Source: Allorhizobium pseudoryzae | GTDB taxonomy: Bacteria > Pseudomonadota > Alphaproteobacteria > Rhizobiales > Rhizobiaceae | Assembly: GCF_011046245.1 (NCBI RefSeq) | Contig: NZ_CP049241.1 | Location: forward strand, 62,001 to 126,000 | Direction: 5' to 3' | Length of the DNA stretch: 64,000 bases | Part shown: piece by piece, positions 1 to 8,253 of the stretch | Layout of the letters: every line of letters begins with the position of its first letter | Position numbering within the stretch: position 1 is the stretch's first letter | Position numbers and translations under genes: made by a program | Notes under the pieces: model-generated | Told to the model about the DNA's origin: nothing | What the model saw: the letters and a program-made list of their open reading frames with translations, nothing else | Databases searched by the model: none

Positions 1-1237
1 TGCCCGCTTTGCCGACAAACAGCCGCACCATCTGGAAACAAGCCGACCCGAATGTCGCATGGCCGGATGGATAGGCGGGAAATGGTGGCTTGAACGCCTG
101 ACGATTGGTGTTTGTATCCGGGGCGCCGAGTGCAGTCCAGAATGGATCCGCATCCGAATCAATCGTCACCATACCGCCGATCGCCCCCGGCCCGCTGCCG
201 GTATCGTGCTCGCGGATGCCGGTTTGCGGCCGCCAGAGCTCCCACTTGTATTTTTCCTTCCAGGCAAATTTTCCGGCATCTGCCATGGCGACGTTGATAA
301 GGGCAAAAAGGCGAATAAGTTGCTCGTGCGTCAGGTTACCCGCCACGCCGTCCTGGTAGAGCTTGCGGACAATCTGGTTGTAGAGCCTCGGCGGGCTGCC
401 GATCAGGTTTGCCCCATCATAAGCCCAAAAAAAGGCGGCAACCGTCTGGTCCGGTTTTCTTGTCAGATGGGGGGTCCCAGGCGCACCACCCAAAGCAACG
501 ACTTCGCGCAATGCATCAATGTAAGCCTGCTCACCCCGCGGTGGCGGTGCGAGCACATGATCCTGCGGATGATGCACGGCAAAAGCCTGCACATCCCCAT
601 AATGGGGGCCATGATAGGCCCGAACGGGCTTGCTGCCACGCTCGGGATGTTCCGGATCAAGTGCTGCCCGACGGACAGGATGGACGGGATCCTCGCGGAA
701 CTTGTAGCGCCCCTTACTCGGACGATAATATCCGGCATCCGCGCCCGGCTCACCCGGCTTCACACCGAGTTTGCCGATGATCGTTACGCCGATCATTTCA
801 CCAAATACATACGCCGAATGCAGAGTATTAATCTCGCCCGGATAAGCGCCGATCAGGCCCCGCATCATCACGACGAGTGTTTCATGCGTTGCATCGGAGA
901 TCGCACTCGCCTTGCGCGCATACAATGCGTCGAGAACCTTGGTCGCGGCGCCAGCCAACGCGTGCTCTGCCTCTGCCGGCCCCCAGGCCGGATCGACCGT
1001 CGCGGGCAGCATTGTCAGATATGTCGGGTAGGGCGAGTTCTGCCCCAAAGCTCCGAAATAGGCATCATGCATGGCGAGATGCAGAAGACCCAGCGCTCTT
1101 GAACTCATCGTGGGACCGGTTAGCGGACCGTCTAGACTATGGACGACACGATTCATCTCCAGCCCCACATGGTTCCAGTACAGAACCGGAACACGGTTTA
1201 AACGGGCATCCTCATTCACAGCCGGAAGCATCAGCAT
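1..1237 (-). CDS. vanadium-dependent haloperoxidase (PAP2 superfamily), C-terminus cut by window edge
   Basis: The minus strand is open from an ATG at 1237 to the left edge, about 412 codons. The frame contains two of the vanadate-binding blocks of vanadium haloperoxidases and acid phosphatases: KYKWELWRP (Lys329 and Arg336, spaced seven apart as in fungal chloroperoxidase) and PAYPSGHATF (Ser391-Gly392-His393). The third block (Arg and the catalytic His) should lie past the edge. Such enzymes bind vanadate and oxidise halides with hydrogen peroxide; a related phosphatase activity cannot be excluded. No signal peptide is visible. A second in-frame ATG at 1231 is an alternative start. The upstream 217 bp hold no gene. 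Confidence 0.85.
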   Translation of the reverse strand, partial: MLMLPAVNEDARLNRVPVLYWNHVGLEMNRVVHSLDGPLTGPTMSSRALGLLHLAMHDAYFGALGQNSPYPTYLTMLPATVDPAWGPAEAEHALAGAATKVLDALYARKASAISDATHETLVVMMRGLIGAYPGEINTLHSAYVFGEMIGVTIIGKLGVKPGEPGADAGYYRPSKGRYKFREDPVHPVRRAALDPEHPERGSKPVRAYHGPHYGDVQAFAVHHPQDHVLAPPPRGEQAYIDALREVVALGGAPGTPHLTRKPDQTVAAFFWAYDGANLIGSPPRLYNQIVRKLYQDGVAGNLTHEQLIRLFALINVAMADAGKFAWKEKYKWELWRPQTGIREHDTGSGPGAIGGMVTIDSDADPFWTALGAPDTNTNRQAFKPPFPAYPSGHATFGSACFQMVRLFVGKAG

Positions 1238-1454
1238 GTCATCCCCCCCTGGACTCTGCTCATCAACCCAAAATGTCTGCTGAATGTGTTGTTTTGCAGA
1301 TTACCACAATCTAGAGGTACATCAATACGTATGTTGCACAATTACAAAAACACAACCGACGTTTGCGCAAACACCACCCACGATGCGGCTAACCGCCGTG
1401 TCCCACGGTCACGGACGGACGGTCAGGGGGACTTCGGAGGAAGGAAAACCAAAC

Positions 1455-1955
1455 TCACACCTTCAATTCCATGCAGGTCAGATCCAGCCAGCGGCCGAAC
1501 TTGATGCCGACCTCTGAAAAGCGCCCCACCTCACGAAAGCCGAGGCTCTGGTGCAGGCGGATGGAACCGGTATTGCCGGATTCGATGCAGCCGACCATGA
1601 CGTGGATGCCGCCTTTTCGGGCGCGTTCGACCAGCGCCTGCATCAGCGCCTTGCCGATGCCGCCGCCGCGATGGTCCTTCTCGATATAGACGGAATGTTC
1701 CACCGTGTGGCGAAAGCCTTCGAAGGCGCGCCAGTCGCCATAGGAGGCGTAACCGGCAATCCGCCCCTCCACCTCCGCCACCAGCACCGGGAAGCCGCGC
1801 TCCAGGCGCGCCTGATGCCAGGCCTTGCGGTTGTCGAGATCGACGAGCGTCTCGTTCCAGATCGCCGTGGTGTTGGCCACCGCATCATTATAGATGTCCA
1901 GGATGGCGGGAAGATCGCTCGACGCGGCATCGCGGATGGTCAGGGCGGCGGCCAT
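1455..1955 (-). CDS. GNAT N-acetyltransferase, phosphinothricin acetyltransferase-like
   Basis: A 166-residue protein covering a whole GNAT domain. It begins TIRDAASSDLPAI and ends near FGRWLDLTCM, both typical of the PAT/Bar/YncA subfamily that acetylates phosphinothricin, methionine sulfone or similar amino acid analogues. The acetyl-CoA binding loop is HRGGGIGKAL (about residues 101-110) and the conserved GCIESGN..S...H..LGF region follows. The frame stays open upstream to 2249, but the added residues are unlike the family and overlap the next gene, so the ATG at 1955 is chosen. The true substrate is unknown. Confidence 0.85.
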   Translation of the reverse strand: MAAALTIRDAASSDLPAILDIYNDAVANTTAIWNETLVDLDNRKAWHQARLERGFPVLVAEVEGRIAGYASYGDWRAFEGFRHTVEHSVYIEKDHRGGGIGKALMQALVERARKGGIHVMVGCIESGNTGSIRLHQSLGFREVGRFSEVGIKFGRWLDLTCMELKV

Positions 1956-2050
1956 GGGGAATTCCACTATAGTTGACTTTCGTCTCCCATAGCAGACGGG
2001 AAAGCCGTGGGTAAAGCGGCTTCTTGTGAGCACCGCTACCCGGCGACCCG

Positions 2051-2419
2051 TCAGGGTGCCACCGCGCCGGGGGCCGCTGCCTCGCCGCCGCTCGGCGACC
2101 GCCCGGCCGGGCTGCGGGCGATTTCGGCGCGGATCAGTGCCAGTGCGCGCTGGCCAATCCCCTCGAGCCGCAGCATGTCGCGGTCGGTGAGGTCTGCCAG
2201 CTGGCTGAGGCGACGGATGCGGTTGGCCTTCAGTGCCTTGACGATCCACGGTGGAAGGCGGCTGTGGCTCAGGAGATCGCCGGCAGTCTGGCTGCCGGCT
2301 TTCGATCGGGACTGCGGTTTTGGCGAAGCAAGGGGCATGGCGGGTTCTGCCAATGAGTGCGGGAAGGGGTTGACGGGTCCGGCTAAACGAACAACCGGAA
2401 AGGCCGGCAGTTCCCGCAT
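2051..2419 (-). CDS. small protein with RNA polymerase alpha-CTD-like helix-hairpin-helix domain
   Basis: A 122-residue protein with a low-complexity N-terminus (about residues 1-50, rich in Pro, Ser and Ala). A compact C-terminal domain (about 55-105) reads LPPWIVKALKANRIRRLSQL followed by a DLTDRDMLRLEGIGQRAL segment. This pattern of two helices, a short loop and a Gly-containing hairpin resembles the C-terminal DNA-binding domain of the RNA polymerase alpha subunit and other HhH modules. The fold is an inference from pattern; no catalytic residues are seen. It may bind DNA or a transcription regulator. The Ala/Pro/Gly-rich tail is probably disordered. Confidence 0.6.
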   Translation of the reverse strand: MRELPAFPVVRLAGPVNPFPHSLAEPAMPLASPKPQSRSKAGSQTAGDLLSHSRLPPWIVKALKANRIRRLSQLADLTDRDMLRLEGIGQRALALIRAEIARSPAGRSPSGGEAAAPGAVAP

Positions 2420-2484
2420 CGGAGCGTGAAGTTTTCGGGCGGCCTTGCCGCCAAGCCCCCGCCCGTTACCTCCACGGCAAAGCC

Positions 2485-2934
2485 TCAGGAGTACCCGCCC
2501 TCTGCCCGCTGTTCGGCCAGTTCCTCCTGGGCGCGGTCGAGCTCGCTTCGGTCATCGGTCGTCCGGTCGACCGCGGGCAGCTGGCTCGGATCGAAATAGG
2601 TGCGGAAGGCGGTGATCTTGCCGTCCTTTTCCTCCAGCACCGAGACGCCGCCATACCGGAAGGGCTTGCCATCGATCTGACCCCGGCTTTCCCATTCGAG
2701 GAAGGCGGTGCCGGCCTCTTCGGCCACGGCACGGAACTCGGAGGTGATCTCATCGAAGCTTGCATGATAATCGCGCCAGAAGCGGGCGGGCTCATCACCG
2801 CCCTTCCCCTCGCCCGACAGGATCGGGTTGGACACGATCGCATCCTCGTGGAACAGCGCGAGAACGGCCTCGACCTCGCCCTTCCGTTCCAGCCGCTTCA
2901 ACGCCTCGACAAATTCATCCGCAAGCTTCGCCAT
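2485..2934 (-). CDS. SnoaL/NTF2-like domain protein
   Basis: A 149-residue acidic protein with the NTF2-like cone fold pattern: an N-terminal helix (FVEALKRLERKGEVEAVLAL), then FHEDAIVSNPIL, a central FWRDYHASFDEI helix and strands ending FRTYFDPSQL. Many such proteins are SnoaL-like small-molecule binders or isomerases, and most lack an assigned substrate. The tail after about residue 125 is charged and probably unstructured (many Glu and Arg). It stands alone between two minus-strand genes with about 65 and 120 bp gaps. The start ATG at 2934 has AGGAAA a few bases upstream. Confidence 0.75.
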   Translation of the reverse strand: MAKLADEFVEALKRLERKGEVEAVLALFHEDAIVSNPILSGEGKGGDEPARFWRDYHASFDEITSEFRAVAEEAGTAFLEWESRGQIDGKPFRYGGVSVLEEKDGKITAFRTYFDPSQLPAVDRTTDDRSELDRAQEELAEQRAEGGYS

Positions 2935-3054
2935 GGGTTTTCCTTTCTAATGGGTGCTGTGTGACCAACCGAAAGGGTAGACGAGTGTTCCCGGATTGTT
3001 TTTCGAGGGGCGGCCTCTCCCGGACGCTGATCGATGGACCGGCCGGAGCGCTGA

Positions 3055-6051
3055 TCAAAGCGGCAGCAGGGCATCCACCAGGCGTTCGATGGTTTCCGCC
3101 ACACCATCGGCCACCAGAGCCTCGCGGATCAAGCCGCGCTTGGTGGTGAAATAAGCCTCGTCCGGCAGCGTCACCCGCGCGGCGACGGCGTGCGCATGCA
3201 AAGCCGCCGCCGCGAGATCGACGTGCAGGGCTTCCGTCGGATCATATTCCGGGATGGGGAGGGTCCAGACGAGGTTGTCGAAATCACGCGGGTCTCTTTG
3301 ACCGACCGGCTGCAGGTCCTTCACGCGATCGAGGACGACCTTCGTGTTCAGGATCGCTGTGATGTAGGCGGCTTCTTCGAGCGAGTGTGCGGCTGACCAA
3401 TAGGCCTTATGATCGATAATGACGTCGTCTTCCTTTATCCAGCAGGCACTTAGTCGCGTTCCTGCTTTTGTATAGAGAACTCGTATGGACGTCCGACTCG
3501 ATTGGGCACGAAGCATTCCCATCGCATCCAGACGCTCAGCAAGGGACATGCGAGCATGGCCCTTGCCGTCCTTATTGCTGTGTTCGTTCCATTTCCCTTC
3601 AGCATCGCGAAGCCAACCAGACAGACCGCGATATCCACGCCCGTCCGCGCTGGCGGCCGTCAGGATCGTGCCATCCTCCATCGGCACCACACCCGTCACG
3701 AGATCAAGGATCCGGTAGGGCGCAACGGATTCGCCAAGTGCGATGCGGCGCAGGAACTGGCGCTCGATCGGCCCCTCCGGCGGCGTCACATCCGTCCAGG
3801 GCTTTTTGTCGAGATTGCCGATGCGGCCCCGCACGCGCGGTGCGTCACGACGGCTGCCAAGGCGTCCTGTGTTGGCCGTCTCCACGATAAAGAACCGGCG
3901 CGGCGTCAGCGTCGCACCCTGTCGGAACCGCGCCCGGTAGGGCGAAGCGGCAATCAGTGTTCGGGGTCTTGGCCATGCTGCATTGATATGCTGGAGAGCC
4001 TCCGCCGCCTCCGGCTCGGTGGCGTCCCGTCGTTTGAGAATACCCACCCAACGATCAAACTCTGCCGGTAATGGCGCGTCGCTATCGCGCTCGCCAAACA
4101 GAACGCAGGTGCTGGTCGTGCTGCTGCCGGACTGTGCCCCGAAGATCGGCCAGACCCGTTCCAGCCCCCAGGCGCCCGTGACCGCCACCTTGACGCGCTG
4201 CAGACCGCCATTGCGCATGCCGGCGAAGACCGGCGCGTTGAGCGCCGCATAGGGCAGGACCAGCGCCAGGCGTCCGCCTTCGCTGAGATAACGTTCGGCG
4301 CCGCGCGCCCAGAACAGGGCGAACATATCCTGATGCGTGGCGAGAGGTCCGCCGACCCAGAGCCCATAGCTTTGCAGCGCTTCGCGCAGGCGGTCCTTCA
4401 TCTCCGCACTCAGGTGGCGATAGACGATCCAGGGTGGATTGCCGATCAGCACATCGGCGCGATGGTCCGGATGCGACAGCCAGACCGGCCGCAGAAGGTT
4501 GCGCAGGACAAAGGTCCAGATGTGGTTGCGACCATCGAGAAAGAGCTGCTTCAGCTGAGCAAAGGTGCGGCCCAGCATGGCGGCATCTTCCGCCATGGCG
4601 CCGGCGCGGGCAATCGCATCGCGCACCGCTTCCGGCTCGGCCAGCGTATTGAGCCCGCGGTTCAGCTCGTCCAGCGCCTGCTCGAACAAGCCGAGATCGC
4701 TCGCAAGACCGGCGGGAATCCGCAAGGGCGGATCATTGGGCGGCACATCGACCAGCACTTCAGCGGAGGTTCCAAGCGGCCGGAGGTTCCACTGCATGGA
4801 ATCGCCCATATAGACCGGCACGGTCAGCACCGGCGGTCGGTCCTGCACCAGATCGCCAAGCGCCAGGAGCCAGGTGACGCGCGCGAGTGCCACCGCGACG
4901 GGATGCACGTCGATGCCGAAGACACGGTCGGCGCAGGCGGCGACAATCTCGGCGGGCGGCAGGCCTTCCTCCCGGCCCGTCGCAATCAGCCGGCGCAGCG
5001 CGTGGAACAGAAAAGTGCCTGATCCGCAGGACGGGTCGAGCACCCGTTGCTCCAGCGGGCGCGAGATAGCCGCCGAAACGACGCGCGCCGCCAGCCAGTC
5101 CGGCGTGTAATATTCGCCGAGATCATGGCGTTCGTCGGGATCGATCAGGCTTTCGTAAAGGCTTTTCAGAACATCGACTTCGACATCGCGCAGGCGAAAA
5201 CGCCGCGTCTCGGCCGCCAGCGTGCGCACCAGTTCATCGCCGCCTGCCGCAAGCAGCGGCCAGTCGAAGAAATCCGCCTCGACGGCGCCGACAATGCCTT
5301 CGTTGGCCAAAAGCCGGCCCGACAGCATCTCTGCCGGATCGTCGATTTCCAAATCAAGCACACGCGCGGCGATCGCCTTCACCAGGATCGTCAGATAGGT
5401 GTGCTGGAGAAACAGCGCATCACTGCCGACGTCATCGCCGTAGACCTGACGCAACAGGCCATCCCACAGGTCGCGCTTCAGCCGCACTTCAGGATTGGCG
5501 CCGACTTCCGCCCACAGGCGCTGAAGCTCTCCATGGGCGCGGCCGAAAGCCAGGCTGTAGCGACCGAACGCGAGCGCGACGGCAATCGGGGTGGGCATCG
5601 CCTCGGGAACAGGAGACAAAAGCGGCTCAAGCCAGCTCAGCAGCCGGTCCGGATGCTGGACATCGACTTCGTAGCGACCGATCTGCGACAGGGCGCCGCG
5701 ATCGAGCCGGTAGGCGATCAGCGTTGCGCCATCGGTGGCAAGGCCAACCGTCGTGCGGCCAGGTCCGCTGCTGCGGGCCGCATCCGCCAGATAATCGGGC
5801 ATGCGCGCGACGACATCGCGCTCTTCGCGCCGAAGGTCGCTTTTCAACTCGATCACCGTGGCGCCCCAGGCCACGTCGATGCGACCGCTGTTATCGACGA
5901 GATATCGTTCGTGCTCCAGTTCGCTGAACCGGGCGCCAAAACCATCGCGCAGCAGATCCGTAACAAGCCCGCGCAGGGCCTCGTGCCTTGGCCTTGACGC
6001 CATGGAGCGAACGATGTCCGGAAGTCTGTCTCTGCGCCAGTTGTTCGCCAT
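3055..6051 (-). CDS. fused PD-(D/E)XK nuclease and N6-adenine DNA methyltransferase (type IIG restriction-modification-like)
   Basis: A 998-residue protein. Near the N-terminus a PD-(D/E)XK motif is visible: Asp59, then Glu68-Leu-Lys70 in VIELKSDL. A helical connector follows, then an N6-adenine methyltransferase domain with SAM-binding motif I DPSCGSGTF (Asp339 onward) and catalytic motif IV NPPW (Asn538). The last 300 or so residues would hold the target-recognition region. This single-chain order (nuclease, connector, methylase, specificity) is that of type IIG/Eco57I-like enzymes, so it may cut and methylate without partners. No hsdR, hsdS or BREX genes are near. ATG 6051 is preferred over an upstream frame start at 6132 because a GGGGGG tract lies three bases upstream and the extension would overlap the divergent gene. 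Confidence 0.88.
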   Translation of the reverse strand: MANNWRRDRLPDIVRSMASRPRHEALRGLVTDLLRDGFGARFSELEHERYLVDNSGRIDVAWGATVIELKSDLRREERDVVARMPDYLADAARSSGPGRTTVGLATDGATLIAYRLDRGALSQIGRYEVDVQHPDRLLSWLEPLLSPVPEAMPTPIAVALAFGRYSLAFGRAHGELQRLWAEVGANPEVRLKRDLWDGLLRQVYGDDVGSDALFLQHTYLTILVKAIAARVLDLEIDDPAEMLSGRLLANEGIVGAVEADFFDWPLLAAGGDELVRTLAAETRRFRLRDVEVDVLKSLYESLIDPDERHDLGEYYTPDWLAARVVSAAISRPLEQRVLDPSCGSGTFLFHALRRLIATGREEGLPPAEIVAACADRVFGIDVHPVAVALARVTWLLALGDLVQDRPPVLTVPVYMGDSMQWNLRPLGTSAEVLVDVPPNDPPLRIPAGLASDLGLFEQALDELNRGLNTLAEPEAVRDAIARAGAMAEDAAMLGRTFAQLKQLFLDGRNHIWTFVLRNLLRPVWLSHPDHRADVLIGNPPWIVYRHLSAEMKDRLREALQSYGLWVGGPLATHQDMFALFWARGAERYLSEGGRLALVLPYAALNAPVFAGMRNGGLQRVKVAVTGAWGLERVWPIFGAQSGSSTTSTCVLFGERDSDAPLPAEFDRWVGILKRRDATEPEAAEALQHINAAWPRPRTLIAASPYRARFRQGATLTPRRFFIVETANTGRLGSRRDAPRVRGRIGNLDKKPWTDVTPPEGPIERQFLRRIALGESVAPYRILDLVTGVVPMEDGTILTAASADGRGYRGLSGWLRDAEGKWNEHSNKDGKGHARMSLAERLDAMGMLRAQSSRTSIRVLYTKAGTRLSACWIKEDDVIIDHKAYWSAAHSLEEAAYITAILNTKVVLDRVKDLQPVGQRDPRDFDNLVWTLPIPEYDPTEALHVDLAAAALHAHAVAARVTLPDEAYFTTKRGLIREALVADGVAETIERLVDALLPL

Positions 6052-6117
6052 TATCCCCCCTTTTTCCACTTCCGCGTCATTGCCGGGACGGAAGCGAAGG
6101 CGTAAATTGACGACATC

Positions 6118-6396
6118 ATGCGCCCGATACAAGCAGACTTATTCGCCCAAGACACCGCTGAACGCAATACGCTGTCGGAACAACAGCGCCAGGAACTCCG
6201 TGATAAGCTGGAAGCGACAATCGCGACGCTTGAGGCAACGGCGACTTTTCCCTGGCGGGACCCGCTCGACGCGGTTCACGAGGAAAACCGCTTCCAGCGC
6301 GGCAGCGACATGCTGGGCGAGGAAGGCGTGGCGCTGTGGGCACGATTCGACCGCGAGATGGAGCGGCTGCACGCAACGCAGTTTGCGTCAGACTGA
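6118..6396 (+). CDS. small conserved-looking protein divergent from the methyltransferase-nuclease
   Basis: A 92-residue soluble protein, not recognised as a named family. It has a charged helical N-terminal half (LSEQQRQELRDKLEATIATL) and a second part containing FPWRDPLDAVHEENRF and LWARFDREMERL. It is transcribed away from the large restriction-modification gene; the 66 bp between the two start codons must hold both promoters. This position would suit a regulator or accessory factor, but no helix-turn-helix is evident, so function is unassigned. It converges with the next gene with an 18 bp gap. Codon use matches the neighbours. Confidence 0.6.
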   Translation: MRPIQADLFAQDTAERNTLSEQQRQELRDKLEATIATLEATATFPWRDPLDAVHEENRFQRGSDMLGEEGVALWARFDREMERLHATQFASD

Positions 6397-6414
6397 TCCA
6401 CGAAATCGGTTAAC

Positions 6415-7080
6415 TCACACCCCGCCCGACAGGCTGAAACAGGTCATCACGGCCGAATAATGCACGGCGGCGGCGGCGATGACGAAGCCGTGCCAGATGG
6501 CGTTCTGGAAGCGCAGGCGTTCCCAGACGTGGAAGATGACGCCGAGCGAATAGATGATGCCGCCGATGACGATCAGCCAGAGGGTGATTGACGGCAAAAG
6601 TTCGGAGAGATGCGGCACCACCACGACGCCGCTCCAGCCCATGCCGAGATAAAGCAGGATGGCGAGACGATCGTAGCGGCCGGGAAACAGGCATTTCAGC
6701 GTAATCCCGATCACCGCCATGGCCCAGACGAAGACCAGCATCGACAGAATCATCGGGTCGGAGGCACCGCGCTGCAGGAAGGGCGTGTAGGTCGCCGCGA
6801 TCAGAACGTAGATCGCCGAATGGTCGAAACGGCGCAAGATCCATTTCGTCTTCGAATGCGGCCAGATGTTGTAGGTGAACGAGGTGGCGAGACAAAGCAC
6901 CAGCCCGATGCCATAGACCCAGGCGGCAGCCAATTCCCCATGGCTCGAAAAGATGGTGGCATAGACAATAAGCGCGGTCACGCCGATCAGCGCCAACACG
7001 ATGCCAATGCCGTGGATGACGCCATCGGCGACGATCTCGTGGAAATCATAGGTCCTGCCGAAGCGGAACAGGTCGGTCAT
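6415..7080 (-). CDS. trhA: TrhA/hemolysin III family membrane protein
   Basis: A 221-residue integral membrane protein with about seven hydrophobic segments. Family signatures are RFDHSAIYVLIAATYTPF after the second or third helix and FQNAIWHGFVIAAAAVHY in the last segment; the Asp/His and the late His match the metal-binding residues of PAQR-type proteins. Bacterial TrhA/YqfA members influence membrane energetics and fatty-acid homeostasis; the hemolysin name is historical. The start ATG at 7080 gives the usual family N-terminus with the FHEIVADGVIHGIGI segment. Confidence 0.9.
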   Translation of the reverse strand: MTDLFRFGRTYDFHEIVADGVIHGIGIVLALIGVTALIVYATIFSSHGELAAAWVYGIGLVLCLATSFTYNIWPHSKTKWILRRFDHSAIYVLIAATYTPFLQRGASDPMILSMLVFVWAMAVIGITLKCLFPGRYDRLAILLYLGMGWSGVVVVPHLSELLPSITLWLIVIGGIIYSLGVIFHVWERLRFQNAIWHGFVIAAAAVHYSAVMTCFSLSGGV

Positions 7081-7232
7081 GCGAGATCACTCAATGCAAA
7101 AGGTCGGCGGAGACGGTTTCATTGGCTGCAAGAATGCCGTCTGGGGGAGCAAGACGCAACCTTTGAGCCGGCACTTCTCCCATCACATTGCATTGTGATC
7201 GTTTAAGGATCGTTCAACGGCCACCGGCAAGT

Positions 7233-7273
7233 CCTTGCCTGTCGCGGCCACCGGGCCAGGGCGACAGGCAAGG
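7233..7273. terminator. strong hairpin downstream of the usp-dksA pair
   Basis: A 13-bp perfect inverted repeat (CCTTGCCTGTCGC and its complement) surrounds a 15-nt loop, 16 bp past the stop codon of the DksA-type gene. It lacks a clear U-tract on the minus strand, so it may stabilise the transcript end or act as a weak terminator. Confidence 0.5.
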
Positions 7274-7289
7274 AGGGACCGGAGACGGT

Positions 7290-7619
7290 TCAAGACGAGG
7301 CGCAATCGGCACAGAGTGCGGCATGCGGCACGGCGTCCAGCCGTTCCTTTGCAATCGGTTCGCCGCATTTGGCGCAATCGCCATAGGTGCCGTGGGCAAT
7401 GCGCTCCAGCGCCGCCTCGATCGCCACGAGTTCCTTCTGTCCGGCCCCGCCCAGGCTTTCCAGCACCTCGTCATTGTTGCGTTCGATGGCGCGGTCGTCG
7501 TCATCTGCATTGCGCGGCTGGTCGAGATCGGTCTCGATGCGTTCCAGGCGCGTGGTGAGTTCGGCGCGCCGGGCGTTAAGGATCCTGGCGTAATGGCCGA
7601 CATCAATGGTTTGCTGCAT
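7290..7619 (-). CDS. TraR/DksA-type C4 zinc-finger protein
   Basis: A 109-residue protein: an N-terminal coiled-coil region (about 10-70, including LNARRAELTTRLERIETDL) and a C-terminal four-cysteine zinc finger, CAKCGEPI...CADC. It resembles short DksA/TraR/YbiI-like proteins that may enter the RNA polymerase secondary channel. The coiled-coil tip contains acidic residues (DDDD) that could correspond to the DksA tip, but this is uncertain. The ATG at 7619 is preferred to an upstream frame start because the extra Arg/Gly-rich residues are unlike the family. It lies 23 bp behind the universal stress gene, so the two are probably one operon. Confidence 0.8.
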   Translation of the reverse strand: MQQTIDVGHYARILNARRAELTTRLERIETDLDQPRNADDDDRAIERNNDEVLESLGGAGQKELVAIEAALERIAHGTYGDCAKCGEPIAKERLDAVPHAALCADCASS

Positions 7620-7642
7620 GGCGCGTCTCCCTGGCCTTGCCC

Positions 7643-8053
7643 TCAACGATCCACCAGGACCGAGCACTTGGCATGGCGCACCACACGGTCGGCGGTGGCG
7701 CCGATGAAATAATTGGAGAAATCCGGCACATGCGAAGCGAGCATGATGAGATCGGCCTTGTTGGCTTCGGCGGCGGCGAGGATTTCGTGCGCCGGACCGC
7801 CCTGGCGGATCTCGATCGTCGCATCAACCGCGAGCTTGTCGCGCAGGGCGCCAAGCTTGGCGTTGGCATCGGCCCGCGCCTGGCCCATCAGATCCATCGG
7901 GATGTCGATGGTGAGATAGCCCGGCACCTCCTCGACGACATTGACGATGACGAGCCTGCCTTCCGTATCGAGAAGGCTCGCCGCCTTGGCAAGCAGGCGC
8001 TCTCCCTTATCCAACTGGGCAATATCGACGGCAACGGTGATGCACTTGTACAT
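7643..8053 (-). CDS. universal stress protein (UspA family)
   Basis: A 136-residue single Usp domain. It has the N-terminal strand YKCITVAVDIA, the ADLIMLASHVPD segment and the C-terminal GATADRVVRHAKCSVLV block, which is the usual nucleotide-loop region in a slightly divergent form (no full G-x2-G-x9-G pattern), so ATP binding is uncertain. It leads an apparent operon with the DksA-type gene. An FNR/FixK-like box about 58 bp upstream of the start fits the common oxygen-limitation control of such genes in rhizobia. Confidence 0.9.
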   Translation of the reverse strand: MYKCITVAVDIAQLDKGERLLAKAASLLDTEGRLVIVNVVEEVPGYLTIDIPMDLMGQARADANAKLGALRDKLAVDATIEIRQGGPAHEILAAAEANKADLIMLASHVPDFSNYFIGATADRVVRHAKCSVLVDR

Positions 8054-8110
8054 GATCTGGCTCCCAATGTGCTGATGGGGCCACTCTTCACCCGTTGCGG
8101 TGGCGGCGCC

Positions 8111-8124
8111 TTGAGGGAAGTCAA
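8111..8124. promoter_or_regulatory. FNR/FixK-like box upstream of the universal stress gene
   Basis: TTGAGGGAAGTCAA keeps both half-sites (TTGA and TCAA with six bases between) of the FNR/FixK consensus TTGAYNNNNRTCAA, with one mismatch at Y. It lies 58-71 bp upstream of the start codon of the Usp gene, suitable for an activator site near -41. Confidence 0.5.
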
Positions 8125-8253
8125 ATTCCCGTTGCGATCCGGCCGCCGCGAGATTGTTTCAGAATTGCGAACATTGTTTCGCCGTTTCGACAGCTTTGTT
8201 GAACGCGCGCGCACGCCTATATGGACGTTAACCCCTGTTCACCGAAAGCTGAG

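Noticed and set aside
3055..6051. BREX/PglX or classical type I restriction system
   Set aside because: No BREX genes, hsdR or hsdS are near, and the nuclease motif is fused in the same chain, which fits type IIG.
7182..7199. CRP-like palindrome ATCACA-N6-TGTGAT upstream of trhA
   Set aside because: The half-sites are in reverse order to the CRP consensus TGTGA-N6-TCACA. It may be a hairpin with no role, so I do not list it as a site.
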